From the NCBI GenBank assembly GCA_965153455.1, contig OZ234494.1, positions 17,236,001 through 17,300,000 of the forward strand: a stretch of DNA of 64,000 nucleotides, written 5' to 3'. The notes under the pieces are model-generated. The model was given only the letters and a program-made list of their open reading frames with translations, did no database searches and had not been told where the DNA came from. Below, piece by piece: positions 1 through 18,410 of this stretch. Numbering within the stretch: position 1 is the first letter of the stretch; the number at the start of each line of letters is the position of its first letter. The DNA is from Sphagnum compactum (taxonomy: Eukaryota; Bryophyta; Sphagnopsida; Sphagnales). The translations under genes and the position numbers were made by a program.

Positions 1-654
1 AGTGAGGCCTTTTTTTAATTTACACACTTCAAAGCCATTGTTGAAAAATAGTTCAAAAAATCCATTAAGGCATTAAGATTTGACATTGAAGGGGGTGCAT
101 ATTGTATAAAAGAATTTTCAATCTTAAGGTCATTATGGGGTCATTGAACATTTTTTTTTAAACCAACGCCTCCCTCCCCCCAAACAAATGGTGTATTTAA
201 AAGAAAAAAATCAAGTGACATTACTAGAAATTCTAGAAATTTGACATATCTACTTTAAATTCTAGATAATCTTTGGGTTGAAATGGTTAGCATTGCAAAT
301 TATCTCACAAATGTTTTGCCCATAAGAGCTAATGGTGGACTTACCTCATCAAAACCTCTTTGGTTTTCCTCTAGATATTAAACACTTGCATGTCATTAAT
401 TGTGTTTGTTTTGTTCACATCAATGTTGCTCATAATAAGTGGGGATCCAAATCTCTCAAATGTGTGTCTTAGGACATGATTAAAAAACAAAACGATATAA
501 ATGTTTAAATCTTGAATTGAAAATATTTATTCATGTCAAAATAGCTAATCTTTGATCAATAACAGATAAAGTTATTTCCTAGTTGCCAACCACTAAACTA
601 TACCTATAGATAACAACACTGTTTTTTCATGGACACAAGAGGGTTTCTTTTAGA

Positions 655-780
655 GGTTTTTTTTTTGAAGATTATATTTTTGCATGGTGAAATATTTGAG
701 TTTCCTTTATTCTTCTTTTTCCTTAAGATATTTTTTCATGTAAATGGCAAGGCCACAATGTTACACACCCCTTGTTTTTT
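655..780 (+). repeat. Dispersed repeat family R1, copy A (3' part only)
   Basis: This stretch matches the 3' third of longer copies at 48897-49220 and 61311-61664 in the same orientation. Shared landmarks are a TTTTGAAGATTATATTTT block, then GCATGGTGAAATATTTGAG, then AATGGCAAGGCCA and TACACACCCCTTGTTT. The 5' two thirds are missing here. The family is described with the fuller copies; the element type is not certain. Confidence 0.75.
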
Positions 781-1349
781 TTTTGTTACTGGTCATTGCA
801 TGTTGTCGAATTGTTGTGTTGTTGTTTACATTTATAGATCAATATTTTCTCTCTAACTTCCTTCATGTAGGTCTAAAAGGAGTTATTGCTATAGGTCTAA
901 GAAGAATTTTTATTGCAAGTTTAAGAAGATCTCCTCTCCATTACAATAAAATTTTCCAACCACATTCAACAAGTATGTTTTATTTATTTATTATTTTTCC
1001 CTTCTTTCCACCGAGTTTTTCTTGTTTTTTTTCCTTTCTTCTGTTTTTTTTCTTCCTTTTTTTCGGTTTTTGTTTGTTTTGTTTATTTTCCCCCTTCTAT
1101 ATATATGTAAATTTTTTTCTTTTGTTTTTGTGTTTAAAAAAAAATTGTTTGTGGTTTAAAAAAAAAAACACTAATCATGAAATTGTTTGTTGTGTGTAAG
1201 CTTTATTTTTCAAATGTTTTGCTCCTTTTACACTTGCAGTTATTTTTTGTTATACTACATATTTCTAGGATAAAAAGAAGAGAGAAAGATGAGTCATTCA
1301 TCATTGTAATTGTTAGGATTTAATTTTCATATCATATATATTATTTCAC

Positions 1350-1508
1350 TAAGTCTGTCTGTGCGTCTGTCGAGGTGCCAATTTGAGGGGCCAATTTCGA
1401 AGTACCAATTCGAGGAGACAAAAACCCAGATCCTGTCTGTCCGTCTGTCAATGTCCTGAAACCTAGATCCCGTCTGTCCGTCTGTCGAGGTCTTGAAACA
1501 CAGATCCC
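1350..1508. repeat. Tandem repeat, units of about 36-37 bp
   Basis: Units carry GTCTGTCCGTCTGTC followed by TCCTGAAAC or TCTTGAAAC and AGATCC. Two nearly full units begin near 1427 and 1463, with partial units on both sides. The unit is not a clear multiple of three and the open frames across it are not conserved-looking, so it is treated as noncoding. Confidence 0.7.
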
Positions 1509-2179
1509 AAATTGTAAAAGTAAAATAACCGCCCAAAAACCTGCCTAGCTCCTCTCTTCCGGGTTTTCGTGAAACCCGGCAGTTCTGTAAGGTTTTTTTG
1601 AAATAACCAGAACCGGCAGCGGTTCTTTGATTCTGAATTTTTTTTCAAATACCCGGAACTTGTGATTCTTTGACTCCGAGTTTTAATTCTTTTAATTCCC
1701 ATTTTACAAATACCCAGACGTGGAGGTTATTCAACAAATCAAATACTCGCCCAACACTGCTTATATAGTACACAGACAGAACAACAACAAGAGTTATTAA
1801 TTGGTTGAAACAATTAACAGGTACCCACTAGTAACATAGATCATTTGAACTTTAAAAAAACCCACATATGGTAAAATATGTATCTCCACCTTGTTGAGTA
1901 TTTTTCTTGTGAAAAATGTGAAGTGAAAATGAAAAATGTAATGATAATTGAAAATGAACATGAAATACATTCCAGTGGCATAGCTATGGAAAAAGTTGTG
2001 AAAAAAAGTCTTCAAACAAAAAATAGTAGAGCATGAAATGTAGAAGAACAAATGGAAATAAAATTGCAACAATTGCATGTTCAAAGGAAATTGTGGAAAG
2101 GTCATAATAGAAATGAATTATGTTGGTCTTTATATTGTGTGAACGATGGAAAAGGTGTTGAAGGGGGGGTCTTCAAACC

Positions 2180-2649
2180 ATGAAATGTATCCTTTGTTAC
2201 AATAATCATGTAAATGCACATAATTTAAACACTAGTAAAAAAAGAAAAGGTCTAGTAACATATTATAAAACTTATGGAATAATAACTTTGAAAAAACGTG
2301 TGGATGCATATCATGGAATTAATGCAAAAAAGTTTGAGGAAAAAATTAATAGTTCAGTGAAAAGAAGTGTGAAGAACGTTCAAGAAATAAGTAGTGAAAA
2401 AAGGCTTAATGTCTTTACTGGTGCAATATTTATTTATTTTGATGTGAAAGAACCTTTCTAAAAAGGACGACACACAACAAAAATATTTTTTTATAAGATC
2501 TTGGCCTCTTAATTGTGAAAAATCAATTACCCTTGCAATTTGTGGAAAATGTATGGTTCAAACGAATGGTTTTACACTTATGTCTTTTAGTTGTCTTCCA
2601 ATTTAGGAAAAAAAATTCAATAAATATTACTTAATTTGGTGGAGAAAAC

Positions 2650-2684
<35 letters not shown>

Positions 2685-3215
2685 ATTGGCACATTGTATT
2701 TATGCAATATCAAGTTTTGACTTATGGATGTCTAAAGGATCATGACAAATTTGCCCTTGTGATTAGTTTTTTGAGACCTAATTAGTAACTTAAACATGTA
2801 TCATTAGTTTGTTTAAGGCCACAAAAACAACTTGTCAATCCTTGGTCAATAATTTGACAAGTTTGTTTGATCAATATGGGTTGAGAAGAAAAATCATTCT
2901 TTATGTTAAAAATGAAGGGACAAATTTGAATGCCATGACAATTACCCTAAAATCCATTGTGAAATGTGAAGCTTTTGGTTTGGATGAAAGCTTTCAAGGA
3001 CTTGTTTTGACCATGTTTTTTCAATGAATGAGAAAATATGTAGAAATTTGGGATTTGTTTCAATCAAGTCTACATAATCAAATTTGCAGAAATGAATAAC
3101 TTGGCCAAACAATCTCGGAAAAAAAAAAAGAAATGGAAAAAGACTTGTGAAAATTATAATATTTGCTCAAGAAAATTGAATACTCTAATAAAGACAAGGT
3201 ATATGGGAATGAGAT
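2180..3215 (+). pseudogene. Degenerate hAT-type transposase relic with BED-like N-terminus
   Basis: Successive plus-strand pieces read like a plant hAT-family transposase broken by stops and frameshifts. The first open piece (2180-2461) has a Cys-x2-Cys pair, an HNLNTSKKRKGLVTYYKT stretch and a later His, resembling a BED zinc finger. Around 2708-2745 the sequence reads SSFDLWMSKGS and then shifts frame into FALVISF. The second open piece (2809-3027) reads QYGLRRKIILYVKNEGTNLN, which matches the KxIAYVKDEGxNLNTMT motif I remember from plant hAT proteins. After 3027 the similarity continues in shifting frames (ICRN, SLHNQICRNE, LIKTRYMGM). A (TG)n microsatellite interrupts the body at 2654-2681. 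I infer an old, inactive insertion. No terminal repeats or target duplication were located. Confidence 0.65.
2654..2681. repeat. (TG)n microsatellite
   Basis: About 14 uninterrupted TG dinucleotides lie within the decayed hAT relic. Confidence 0.95.
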
Positions 3216-4541
3216 TTTTTTAAATTTTAAATTTTCTATTGAATCTATGTTATTCTATTACATTTTGCTATAGTTTACACATAAAAACAAAAATTTATTC
3301 TTATTATTTTTGAGTTTTTTTTTTCAATTATTCAAATATGTATTTTTTCATACAATGAAAAAAATTCAAGAAAAAAAGAATTTAGAACAAAATTCACAAA
3401 GAAAAATTTAATCAAGCTCTTTTGTGCTTATGAAATCTCCTATTTTTTTACCACATAATCCTTTTATAATTACAATGGAAAGAACTTGCAAAACATTTGA
3501 TCATTCAAATTCTGAAGATGATCAACTTAAAAATACAACAAGAATGACAATTCAAACTGGTTATGCTTTGAAAAATGTCTTGATCAAAGTTTAAATTCAA
3601 ACTAACATTTTGACCATTAAAATAACTAGCATTTAACAAGTAAAAGAAAACTAAACAATTAGTTTTTAAAAAAAAATACTAGAAAATTTAATGAACATTA
3701 CCCCCTCTATACATCAGATTCAACTTCGTAATCCATAAAAGTAAGGCAAAACAATTAATCTATTGATCTATTGATTTGATATTATTAAAGTCTATTGTAT
3801 CAACAACTAGTGATATCGATAATTGCCTCGTATTGAACTTCAGATAGATGTGGTTCAATAGTTACGAACTAGATTAATGGGCTTGTACTTATAGGGTAAT
3901 GTTCTATAAGTAATTGAGGGTTTTTAGAGCATGCACCCTTCATAGTTTTGTAGGTGTTGGCATTCGTTTTTTAGCATCTTCAAATTTGAAACTTGGTCTT
4001 GTTGTGAAGCAGTTGGTGATCCTATATTCCTTGGTGATTGATAATTTTAATGAGGTGGCATGTATGTGAATTCTAAAAACACATGTGCATAAGCTTTGAG
4101 CTTATGTGATGTAGATCTTCATTCGTTTTATAAACCATCAAATTGTCCTTGATCTCATCCACACAATACATCATGACATTAATTCAGTATTTCTAAGTAG
4201 AACTTGTGGGTTGATTTAGAGTAAATTGACTCAAAGCAAACCTACACGTGGATTCCAATACCATTTCCTCATACTCTTGCATTCTAATTTAAAAAAAAAC
4301 ATAATCAATCTATTGTAATTGGGTGATATGTTAATTTAGACATTGTTATTTCAAATGGAACTTAAAATTTCACAAAATCAATTCACTTGAGCTCCCGTGG
4401 TGCTATGCATTACCACCGATGAGAATCTACTAATCAATTGATGTCAAAAAAATTTGATTTTTGGGAAATTAAGTTTCATGTGAATGAAAATATTGAATGA
4501 GATTGCATGCAATTTTAATTGAAATTGAAATTGAATTGAAA

Positions 4542-4675
4542 TACACTGAATGGAATTTTAATTGAATTGAACTGAATTTAAATACATTGAATGGAATTTT
4601 AATTTAAATGAATTGAACTGAATTTAAATACATTGAATGGAATTTTAATTTAATTGAGTTGAATTATAATTTAAC
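4542..4675. repeat. Tandem repeat, three units of about 41-47 bp
   Basis: Three AT-rich units begin TACACTGAATGGAATTTTAA or TACATTGAATGGAATTTTAA, at about 4542, 4583 and 4629. Each continues with GAATTGAACTGAATTTAAA or a decayed version. No coding potential. Confidence 0.85.
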
Positions 4676-4956
4676 TACATTCAATTCAACAATTGGATTA
4701 AGATTTAATTCAATTCGAATTCAAATTTGATTGAAGAGAAATGGGATACAAATTGGTGGAGAAGGTATTGAAAATTTATATATGAATATGGTGTTGGAGA
4801 AAATAAAATTTAAAAAGATAAATCGAAAAAAAACACTTGGGAATGGGCTAAATAGATTATAGTTTGGAATTGTTCAAGTGACAATGATAATTACGACTTA
4901 TGACCTATGAATTCTAAAGTTGTCCTACCTAAACTAGCTTTGATGAATCATTGTCA

Positions 4957-5074
4957 TTGAATTTTTTTCATTCATTGATCATCACTAGTTGTGGTTGTGT
5001 GCAACAACATGGAGCTTTTTTCATCAATTCATTGTCACTAGTTGTGATTGTGTTGTGCAACAATGTGGAGCCCA
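4957..5074. repeat. Direct duplication of about 60 bp
   Basis: TTTTTTCAT, CACTAGTTGTG, GTGCAACAA and TGGAGC recur in the same order in two adjacent units, with small indels between them. Confidence 0.75.
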
Positions 5075-6273
5075 AGTTTGGTACCTGAATTCTCTGGTGT
5101 TCAAAATTTTCTCCCTGCTGTTCGAATCACAAAGTGAACTACAGCATTCGACTTCTAATGGATGAACTTTTTATTCATAGACTTTGCAACAACTTATGTA
5201 CAAATTATTCTCCATACCCATCCTTTGAATCCCAGATCCAACAGATTCCATCTCTTGAAGAGTTATAAATAAAAACATGAAGGGAGAGGATTTGGAGTGT
5301 CCATTATTGCTATTGCCTCTCTCCTCGTCTTCCTTTCCTTTCTTCTACAGCATATTCACCTATTTGGAAACCTTTGCATTGATCCATATGCTATATTTCA
5401 TTTAGTGAACCCAAGTTTGTATTGTTCAAGGAAATGAATCCCATTCTGCCTTTGCAGTAGTTTGCTTCACAAAGTCTTTTTGAGTACTCGTTGATTGGTG
5501 GTGTACTCAAACGTTTGTTCAAAATGTTGTTCACATCAACCAAGCTTTTGTGGCAGTAATAATGGATACCATTTCCTTGTACTAGTAACAATAGCAAGTT
5601 TTGTTAACACACAGGATTGTAGCAAAACCGAAGGACTGAATTGCTTCGCATTTAGTGCACATTTAAATTTCTCCCTCACATTTGACTACTTCCCATTAGA
5701 AATTTGGTTAGCACCATTTTCCCTCCCTTTAGAAATGGAAACATATGTGTATATTATTTCCCATCACAAATCAACAATTCTAAGTGTCTAGTGTCTAAAG
5801 TACCTTTCTTCAAGGGAGTTTTGTATGAGAGTGGATACCTAAGAGTCTAGTTAATGACCATCCCGCTCTCTCATTCAACAGACTTGAAAGGTGCAATTCT
5901 ACAACACCATCCAATAGTCATCTCCATGCAAACTTCCGTGTCATAACCAAAAATCTAAAGGATCCTTGAACCATATGTGCTTTCTTGCACATTGATTGAT
6001 AAGAATCTTCAAATGACAGAAACATAATAAATCAGAATTGCTAAATTACCATTATGTTTACAAACATGTTTCCAAGTATATATCAATGGTCTCAAAGGTA
6101 ACCCTGCGTTTCAAGAGACTGGGCAAAAGTGCCTAGTATCTACACAAAATGCACACAAGATTCAATCACTTGGGACAACGGAATCATCAGCAAATGTCCA
6201 GCTCTGTTTACAATCTTTGGCAAACCATAGAACCACCACTGTGTTGTTTCAAGGGTCACGTACCTGGTGGCTC

Positions 6274-11858
<5,585 letters not shown>

Positions 11859-13560
11859 ATGAAGTGAAGAGTGTGGATGATAACAGGAAGAGCAGGGGTT
11901 TTGCAAGAGAGCTAGATACCTGCAGGCAACAAAACCCATTGCCCAGTATCACAGAATGATCAAAATTCCAAAAAGAAAACTTCATGACGGAAATACTATC
12001 AGGACTTTTCCCCTTCTCCCAACACACTAGCTCCTCTGATATCAAGGAGATAGAAACCTCACTCACCACTTTTAACTGGAAACTGAATACGCTACTTGGA
12101 CCTTCAAATTGCATATTACCATCATGTGGAGCTCACATACATAACCCAAATCAGACACCCCATTTAGTGTCAATTCTATGTCTTCACCATTTGTGCTGTG
12201 ATGAGCTTCTTCTTCTAAGAAACAAAAGTTCCAGTGCAGGAAGGTACTAACTCCCCTCAATACTGTAAATTTCTAATTCCAGTTTTGCTTGTCCTGCTTT
12301 GTAAATTGAAGTCATCATGCAGAGCAATATGGGCATGGAAACATGTGTGCTTCCTTTTGTGATGTATTTCCTGAACATCGAGGAAGGAACTTCATCCTAG
12401 CTAGCAGTTTCTCTTAAGAAGAACTTACCTAAGAATCCAGTGCAGCGCCTTCTGAATTTAATGATACAGAATTGTGACAGTGGCAGACCATAGTAACATC
12501 AAAGACAATGACTTGGTGGTCTGTCAGGAACACAAAACACCACCAGTGAAGGTTCTGTCAGGTCACAGTGCCCTAGTCCAGCACACTAAAAAATACTAGA
12601 GAGTTCCAATTCCATTCAAAAGTACGACCGACATACCTACAAGAGACGAGACATAGGGCACAGCAACACACACACACACACACACACACACAAAGATGAT
12701 CGATTTTCCTAACCAGTGGCAAAATAAGATCCAAGAACGGGAAACTTCAGAATGAACCACAACCACGAAGGCCTTGCCTTGCTGCTGCTTCAGGATTTCA
12801 CAGAATTTGAGAGGGGAAAAAAAGCATACAAGAAGAGATGGACATGTGAAGAAAGAAGAATTTACGAATTAATGGACACAGACAGGGCAGATAAAATACG
12901 GCCGAGCGTGGCTCGCATTTGAGGGGGACAAATAGACCTTTTAAGACAACACTGTATTATTGTTCACAGAAACAAAGTAAAAGAAGTCCAATGTCCTTTG
13001 AGCACGAAACAAAAACCTTCAGTCTCAATCTTCATGCTCCTTCTTCACGAATACAAGAAAATATAATAGGAAACAAAGGATAAAAAAAGAATAAAAAAGG
13101 AGAGACGATGCAGCTATGAGAGATCCAGAGGGAGATGAAAACAGGAGTGCAAGAAAAAATAAGATCAGAGAACGGAAAATAATTTTCAGAAAACTTAGAG
13201 GAGGAAGATATTACTTAACAAGAAAACGGCAGCAACAAAGCAGATGCTCCAAACCATTCGGTTATCATCATCGTCACGAACTTTTCGAAGCACAGTAGCA
13301 AAAGAGGACGAAAACCACAGCCATTCAACTGGACATATACAGCTCCAAACTTTTTACAGAAATTGCTTTGGAGAAAGACGTACCTGGGACATAGAAACCA
13401 CACGAAACGCCAAATCGATGCAGAAAGAGGATCTGAGCACGGGCAGACGGTGCATTGACGCGGAGCAAAGAGCGATGGCGTGCAAGCTTCTGCGACAATG
13501 GCGAAGATGGAAGGGAAGGAGGAGTCCTTCTACAGGCTAACCCGAAGTTTACTAACCCTC
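11859..13560 (-). promoter_or_regulatory. Probable 5' leader and promoter region of the LACS gene
   Basis: A pyrimidine-rich 3' splice site (GTTTTGTTGCCTGCAG on the minus strand) ends at 11920. This suggests that the start-codon exon begins at about 11919 and that an upstream noncoding exon exists. The stretch to about 13.55 kb is less AT-biased than the spacer beyond it and contains a (CA)n microsatellite at 12667-12692. The upstream exon and the transcription start could not be placed from sequence alone. Small open frames here show no family resemblance. Confidence 0.45.
12667..12692. repeat. (CA)n microsatellite
   Basis: About 13 uninterrupted CA dinucleotides lie in the presumed 5' leader region of the LACS gene. 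Confidence 0.95.
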
Positions 13561-14278
13561 CTTTGGTTGGAATTTAACCCAGAGTTTACTTTTGGCCCGT
13601 AGTTTACACTCTGTACTCCGGAAAGGTACTATGGGGGAAAACCCCTCTCTTTGGATGAACATAATGCGGATGCTAACTGGATGATTATGGGGATATTTTG
13701 GAAATCTTTATCTGAATTATTTTCCATGTCACTTTTCTTTCGTATTTTTTAATTCATGAAAATTGATTACATAATTGGAACAAATACATATTTACATACA
13801 CTTTATTATTTTCCCCTCACTTTTATCATTTACTTTCAGCAATAAAAATAATATTATTTCACAATTCATGTAATGAAAGCTATAAAGTGTGCTTGAAAGT
13901 TTCTTTCAATAATTTTGGCACAACACACAAAAGTATTTTTCAATAATTTTGGCAATTCCAGAAATTAATTAATTAATTAGTGAGTGCCTAACCAGCACTA
14001 TAGTAATGATGTGAACTTTTTGTCCATTGCTTTTTGACTTGAAAAAAAACCCAACAAATAATTAAATTAACTAAATTTAAAATTTAAAAATCGCCTACTA
14101 AACTGTAATTTATCAAGGATATATAATAAACGTTTGTGAGATTAAATGGGAAAAGAAGAAAAAAAAAACTGCCTAGCAAAATGGTATTTAGTCAAGATGG
14201 ATGAAGCATACAATGGGTTCATCCAAATTTCAAAGTTGTGGGAAAAAGTAATAAGGGAGGTCCACAACCCACAAATCC

Positions 14279-14310
14279 CCTCTCTCTCTCCCCCCCCCCC
14301 CCCCCCCCCC
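14279..14310. repeat. (TC)n followed by about 21 C
   Basis: A short TC repeat runs directly into an uninterrupted cytosine tract of about 21 bases (14290-14310). The opposite strand is a poly-G run that could form stacked structures. Its length should be treated cautiously because homopolymers are prone to sequencing error. Confidence 0.9.
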
Positions 14311-14477
14311 TAACAAGACTTTTGGAGTGAATGAAGGGAGAAAAGACTAGAGCAACCAATTGTTGGTCATTTTTAGGTCTTTTGGAAGTGTTTGAAATTG
14401 TCAAAACCATACCTCATTTCCTTTTCTTCTCTTTTTCCCTCTTTTTTACTTTAGCACCCTCTCTTTTTTTTCTTTTT

Positions 14478-14743
14478 TCACCATGCAAAAATATAATCTT
14501 CAAATATTCCTCTAAATGAAACCAAAATCCTACAAAAAGACATTTATTTATTTATATCTCTATAAACTAATCTCAAAAGTTTCAACACAATTCAAAATAT
14601 CATCTTTCAAAAATCCTCTCATATAAAAAAATAGAGCTATTATTATTAACTAGGGGGCCAATAAAAATCTCTTAAGCTACTATACTCTATAATGAATTCT
14701 AAACACAATATCCTCATTGCCTTGGTAAGTAGGCAAGGCCAAC
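14478..14743 (-). repeat. Dispersed repeat family R1, copy D (inverted)
   Basis: The reverse complement matches the 5' two thirds of the copies at 48897-49220 and 61311-61664. It starts TTGGCCTTGCCTAC and continues through TAGATTCATT-like, AGAGTATAGTAGCTTAAG, GGCCCC, TTTTTGAAAGATGATATTTTG and GAAGATTATATTTTTGCATGG. The last about 100 bp of the element are absent. Confidence 0.8.
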
Positions 14744-15578
14744 AAATGAAATGGCGCATTTTGGCCCATGCATGCAAGCATTTCGTTTTTTTCCCAAAAT
14801 GCCCAATGAGATTTTTTACACTTTGTAAACCTTACCGCCAAATGCACTAATAAAAAAATCTTTGATTTTTAATTTTTTTTTTTAAACTTTATTTTTACGT
14901 TAGGTGGAAGGGGGCCCTACCCAATATACATAAGAGAGGCAATTGCGATAAATGCTTAAAAGTCGACAACAAATTGTGGTCCACACTTTTCTTTTAATTT
15001 CTAATTTTTCTTTTCCGGGGGCCCAACGTATTCCGAGGTAGGTATATAAGTCCGTGATAAATCTTAACCTTAGTCCACCAACAATCCGCCACGTGAAAGT
15101 AGGGTGTAGGACAAGTGTTACAAAGCAAAAGACGGGAAGATGATGAGAATGTGGATTTTGTTGATTAATAAATTGCACTTTGCTTTGCACAATGCCAAGT
15201 GTTTTTTTGCAGTAGGGGGATTCATAATAGGTTTTTGGTATCATTCATTCATACATACATAGGAACATGATAGCCCTTTTATGTATACTTCGTCCAACAA
15301 ATGCATAACATAACACATCCGCGTGGGTGTTAGCCTAGTGCGGATGTATGTTGTTAGTCATGTATGTGTTTTGGCACCGCAATAACCAAACCAAAAGTCT
15401 ATCGTCGCCTATTTCCACTTTGGAAAAACCTAGTATGTCGGAATACGCCATTCTCTGTGGTTTTCTGCGCTTCTGGAAGGGAAGAAACCACGCCACCCGC
15501 ACAAGGATAATGTGCAACAGGTTGCCAATTGAGCCTCACGGAATTGGAATTGTACACTTGGAATTGTACACGCCAATT

Positions 15579-15701
15579 CCAATTCCTTTCCCTCCGGTTC
15601 CAACGCTGGAGCTCCCATTCCAATTCCCTTCCCTCCGGTTCCAATGCTGGAGCTCCCATCCCAATTCCCTTTCCTCTGGTTCCAACGCTGGAGCTCCAAT
15701 T
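15579..15701. repeat. Tandem repeat, three 41-bp units
   Basis: Units start at 15579, 15620 and 15661, each reading CCAATTCC, TTCC, TCCGGTTCCAA or TCTGGTTCCAA, then GCTGGAGCTCC. The period is exactly 41 bp, which is not a multiple of three, so each unit is read in a different frame by any spanning open frame. Flanking GGAATTGTACAC copies give extra inverted matches to the CCAATTCC arm. Confidence 0.9.
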
Positions 15702-16756
15702 CTGATTCCCGCCGAGTGCCCACGAATTCCGCAAGGTGGGCTGATTTTGCACCATTATATGTACAATGTGAAATGGGTTACCCCAACTCACAAGCTGGAC
15801 GCACCTCAGCTTGTTGCAACGGGCTCACCCAGGACATCATTACCTGGTGGAATCTGCCATCTACGGTTTGCTCTTTTGGAGTTAAAGGCTGGGAATGTTG
15901 TTGGAACGTTGGAGACTGGTGAGGGTAACTCTACGGAATCCACTGACCACACAACCGGCTGATTCTGCAGCATTAAACAGTCTGAAATAAGCTGAACTGA
16001 CCAGACCTGACTTTAACTTCTAGAGTAACAGGCCATCAACAGCTGATTCTGCCAGAGAACCTCTAGTCATAAGAGCTGTAATCTGTTGATGGTACCCTGC
16101 TGTAGAATTGGTAGCAACTGTTGCTGATTATGCTTCTCAATGAAGAACATGAGCATTTTTTTAATTTACAAATAAATAAATAAATAAATTTTTTGTGATG
16201 TTGCTCAAGTGGTGATCATACATGTGAATATTTAACCTAATTTGGTGATATTCAAAATATGATAGTAGAAAAATCTTAAGCACCTTTTCATGTTGTAGGC
16301 AATCGTGGTGATTTTTGGTGATCGTTTTTTGGCAAATTTTCAAAAAAAGGGAATGTGGGACCCCAAAAAAAATTCCAAAATATTTTGAACCAAAATGGTG
16401 AAATTTTGCTCCCAAAAAAAAAAATCCTAAACATGGGTGTTTGAAAATATAGCCCTATGCTATATAAAGAAAATTTTAAGGCTAATGATTCATTGGAACT
16501 AGTTTAGGGAAGAAGACTTTAGGTTTTAGACAATTTTGAATTGAAATGTATTAATTGATTCCCAAGTAAAGAGGAATGGAAAGATTTCAAATTGTCCATA
16601 TAGACACCTATTATAGGTAGCTAAAGGGCGCATATATTTTCATGTGAGTTTCTACTTTTAAGCTTGCGCTTCCCATACTGATTCATAAAAATCAATTGAT
16701 ATTGTACACAAAAGAAAGCATGAAGGCGTAGGTTGTCTCCTAATATTTGTTGTCTT

Positions 16757-16996
16757 GGGTGCCCCAAAAACAAATGTTTCTTCATCACAAAAGCAATGGT
16801 AGTATTTTAAATTTCAAATCTATGTTATGGGCAACCCAAAACAAGTGTTTCTAGTTGCAAAAGTAATGGCAGTGTTCATCCTTATGGGTAACTCAAAATA
16901 AATGCTCCTTAACAAAAGCAATGAAAGTGTTCAAAAATTCGTCATTGTGTGTAACCCAAAACAAATGCTTCCTGATCACAAAAGTAATGAAAATGG
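16757..16996. repeat. Degenerate tandem repeat, about four units
   Basis: Units of about 55-80 bp share an order of short words: GTGCCCCAAAA, GGCAACCCAAAACAA, GGTAACTCAAAA or GTAACCCAAAACAAATGCTT, then CAAAAG(C/T)AATG and GTGTTCA. Divergence is high and no coding potential is seen. Confidence 0.65.
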
Positions 16997-17568
16997 TATA
17001 TTGAGGGGCATCACTTCATTGTGTTAAATTGTGATAACAACTATTGTTAAAATGAAGTTCTATTACATGTATGAAACTACCAATACACCTTGTAAAAACC
17101 ATGTCCAATTGTTGGAATGATCACTATCCTACTTGCAAGCCACCATTTCAATAGCAAGAAATCAATCATTCCAGAAAAGCATAATGAAGATTTGATCAAT
17201 TGACCCGTGTGAGCAACCAACATGATGTGTGAAGCATCTTGATCTTCTTTCCTAGCTCTTCCTTTATCCAATTGTTGGATGCATATTGAATTTGTAGATT
17301 ACATGTGTGGAGTCACAAAATGGAGCTTGATGAGCGGACTTTAATAAAGGTGCATTAACTTGAATTGTAACATTTAACACCTTGTCAACCTCACAACACT
17401 TCGCAAATTAGGCCTCATCAAATTTCTTTTTCATGGCCTTTTCAGTAGATTGATTATGCTTGGTGATCTCTTTTCCAACCTTTTCAGCTACATGTGTTTC
17501 TTTTGATGCAAGCATCAATTTTTTTGGTGTTTTTTCTCCTTAGTCATAATCTCTGTGTATTAATTTTT

Positions 17569-18379
17569 CACTACAAGAAATGTGCAAATAAATGACTGGA
17601 TTAATGACTAAATTTTCATCACAATTATCACATGCAACTTGTTACAAAATTTAGTCACCTTGGACAAATCACATAAAATTTTAATTGCGAAAAAAATATG
17701 TAACACCATGTTGTAATGGTAGTCACATAAATATGCAACTTACACAAACTTTTCATCCATCTAAACCACCTTACATGGCATCATCATATTGCAACTGATT
17801 TTATAATTTAAAAATGTAGTTGCATTATTTATATTTATTTAAATATTTAAATATACTTAAGTTCAACATGTATCGTGTTGATACATGTCATTACATAGGC
17901 TAAACTTAAAAAGCTAATTTAGCTTGTTAAGAGGCCACTTCTATTATCCTTACCTAAGCTCACCTAGTAGGCACCTAACTTAAGTTGACTGCGTAAGTAA
18001 GGAATATTCAATCAACATCCTACCATTGATCACAACCCATATCATCACAATATCCTTGAACCGCAAGGATGAAAATCAACTCTTTTATCACCAAGTCACC
18101 CCACTTGATGTGAGAAAATAGTAATATGTATTTATTTAACCAACTTCATTTAAAACATTACACAATACATCATTGTTGATCTTTCATATTTTATTAATAT
18201 TTGTTCAAATGACAAGATTTAAAATTTAAACTTAAAGTTCTTTCAATAATGTACACAAATATAAAATTTTCCTCTTTAAAATATAAATTGATATGGGGAA
18301 AAAAATTAAATTCGATCACATGATTTATGAATGGATAATATGATAATATATGTATTTCATATCTTAAACCTTCATTTGA

Positions 18380-18410
<31 letters not shown>

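Larger units (their letters stand above)
1..2179. other. AT-rich intergenic spacer
   Basis: Very AT-rich sequence with T-rich runs and no reading frame that looks like a conserved protein. The open frames near 630-1200 are poly-T/poly-Phe translations. The stretch holds one copy fragment of a dispersed repeat (655-780) and a short CTGT-rich tandem repeat (1350-1508). I see no gene here. Confidence 0.7.
3216..6273. other. AT-rich intergenic spacer
   Basis: No conserved reading frame was seen. The stretch holds degenerate tandem repeats at 4542-4675 and 4957-5074. The last few hundred bases (about 5.9-6.27 kb) are less AT-biased and probably include the 3' untranslated region of the minus-strand LACS gene. 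Confidence 0.6.
13561..17568. other. Repeat-rich intergenic spacer
   Basis: No gene recognised. The stretch holds a TC/poly-C tract (14279-14310), an inverted copy of dispersed repeat R1 (14478-14743), three 41-bp tandem units (15579-15701) and a four-unit degenerate tandem repeat (16757-16996). A longer open frame at 15348-15962 runs through the 41-bp repeat and is judged noncoding. Confidence 0.65.

Noticed and set aside
744-1199. 151-codon plus-strand frame rich in Phe and Leu
   Set aside because: It is the translation of poly-T tracts, with low complexity and no conserved motif.
11859-11939. Upstream in-frame ATG for LACS at 11939
   Set aside because: A good 3' splice acceptor lies between it and the ATG at 11858, so it is probably intronic.
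15348-15962. Plus-strand open frame of 204 codons starting at an ATG
   Set aside because: It runs through three 41-bp repeats that shift frame each unit, has no family motif, and minus-strand frames of similar length exist over the same repeat.
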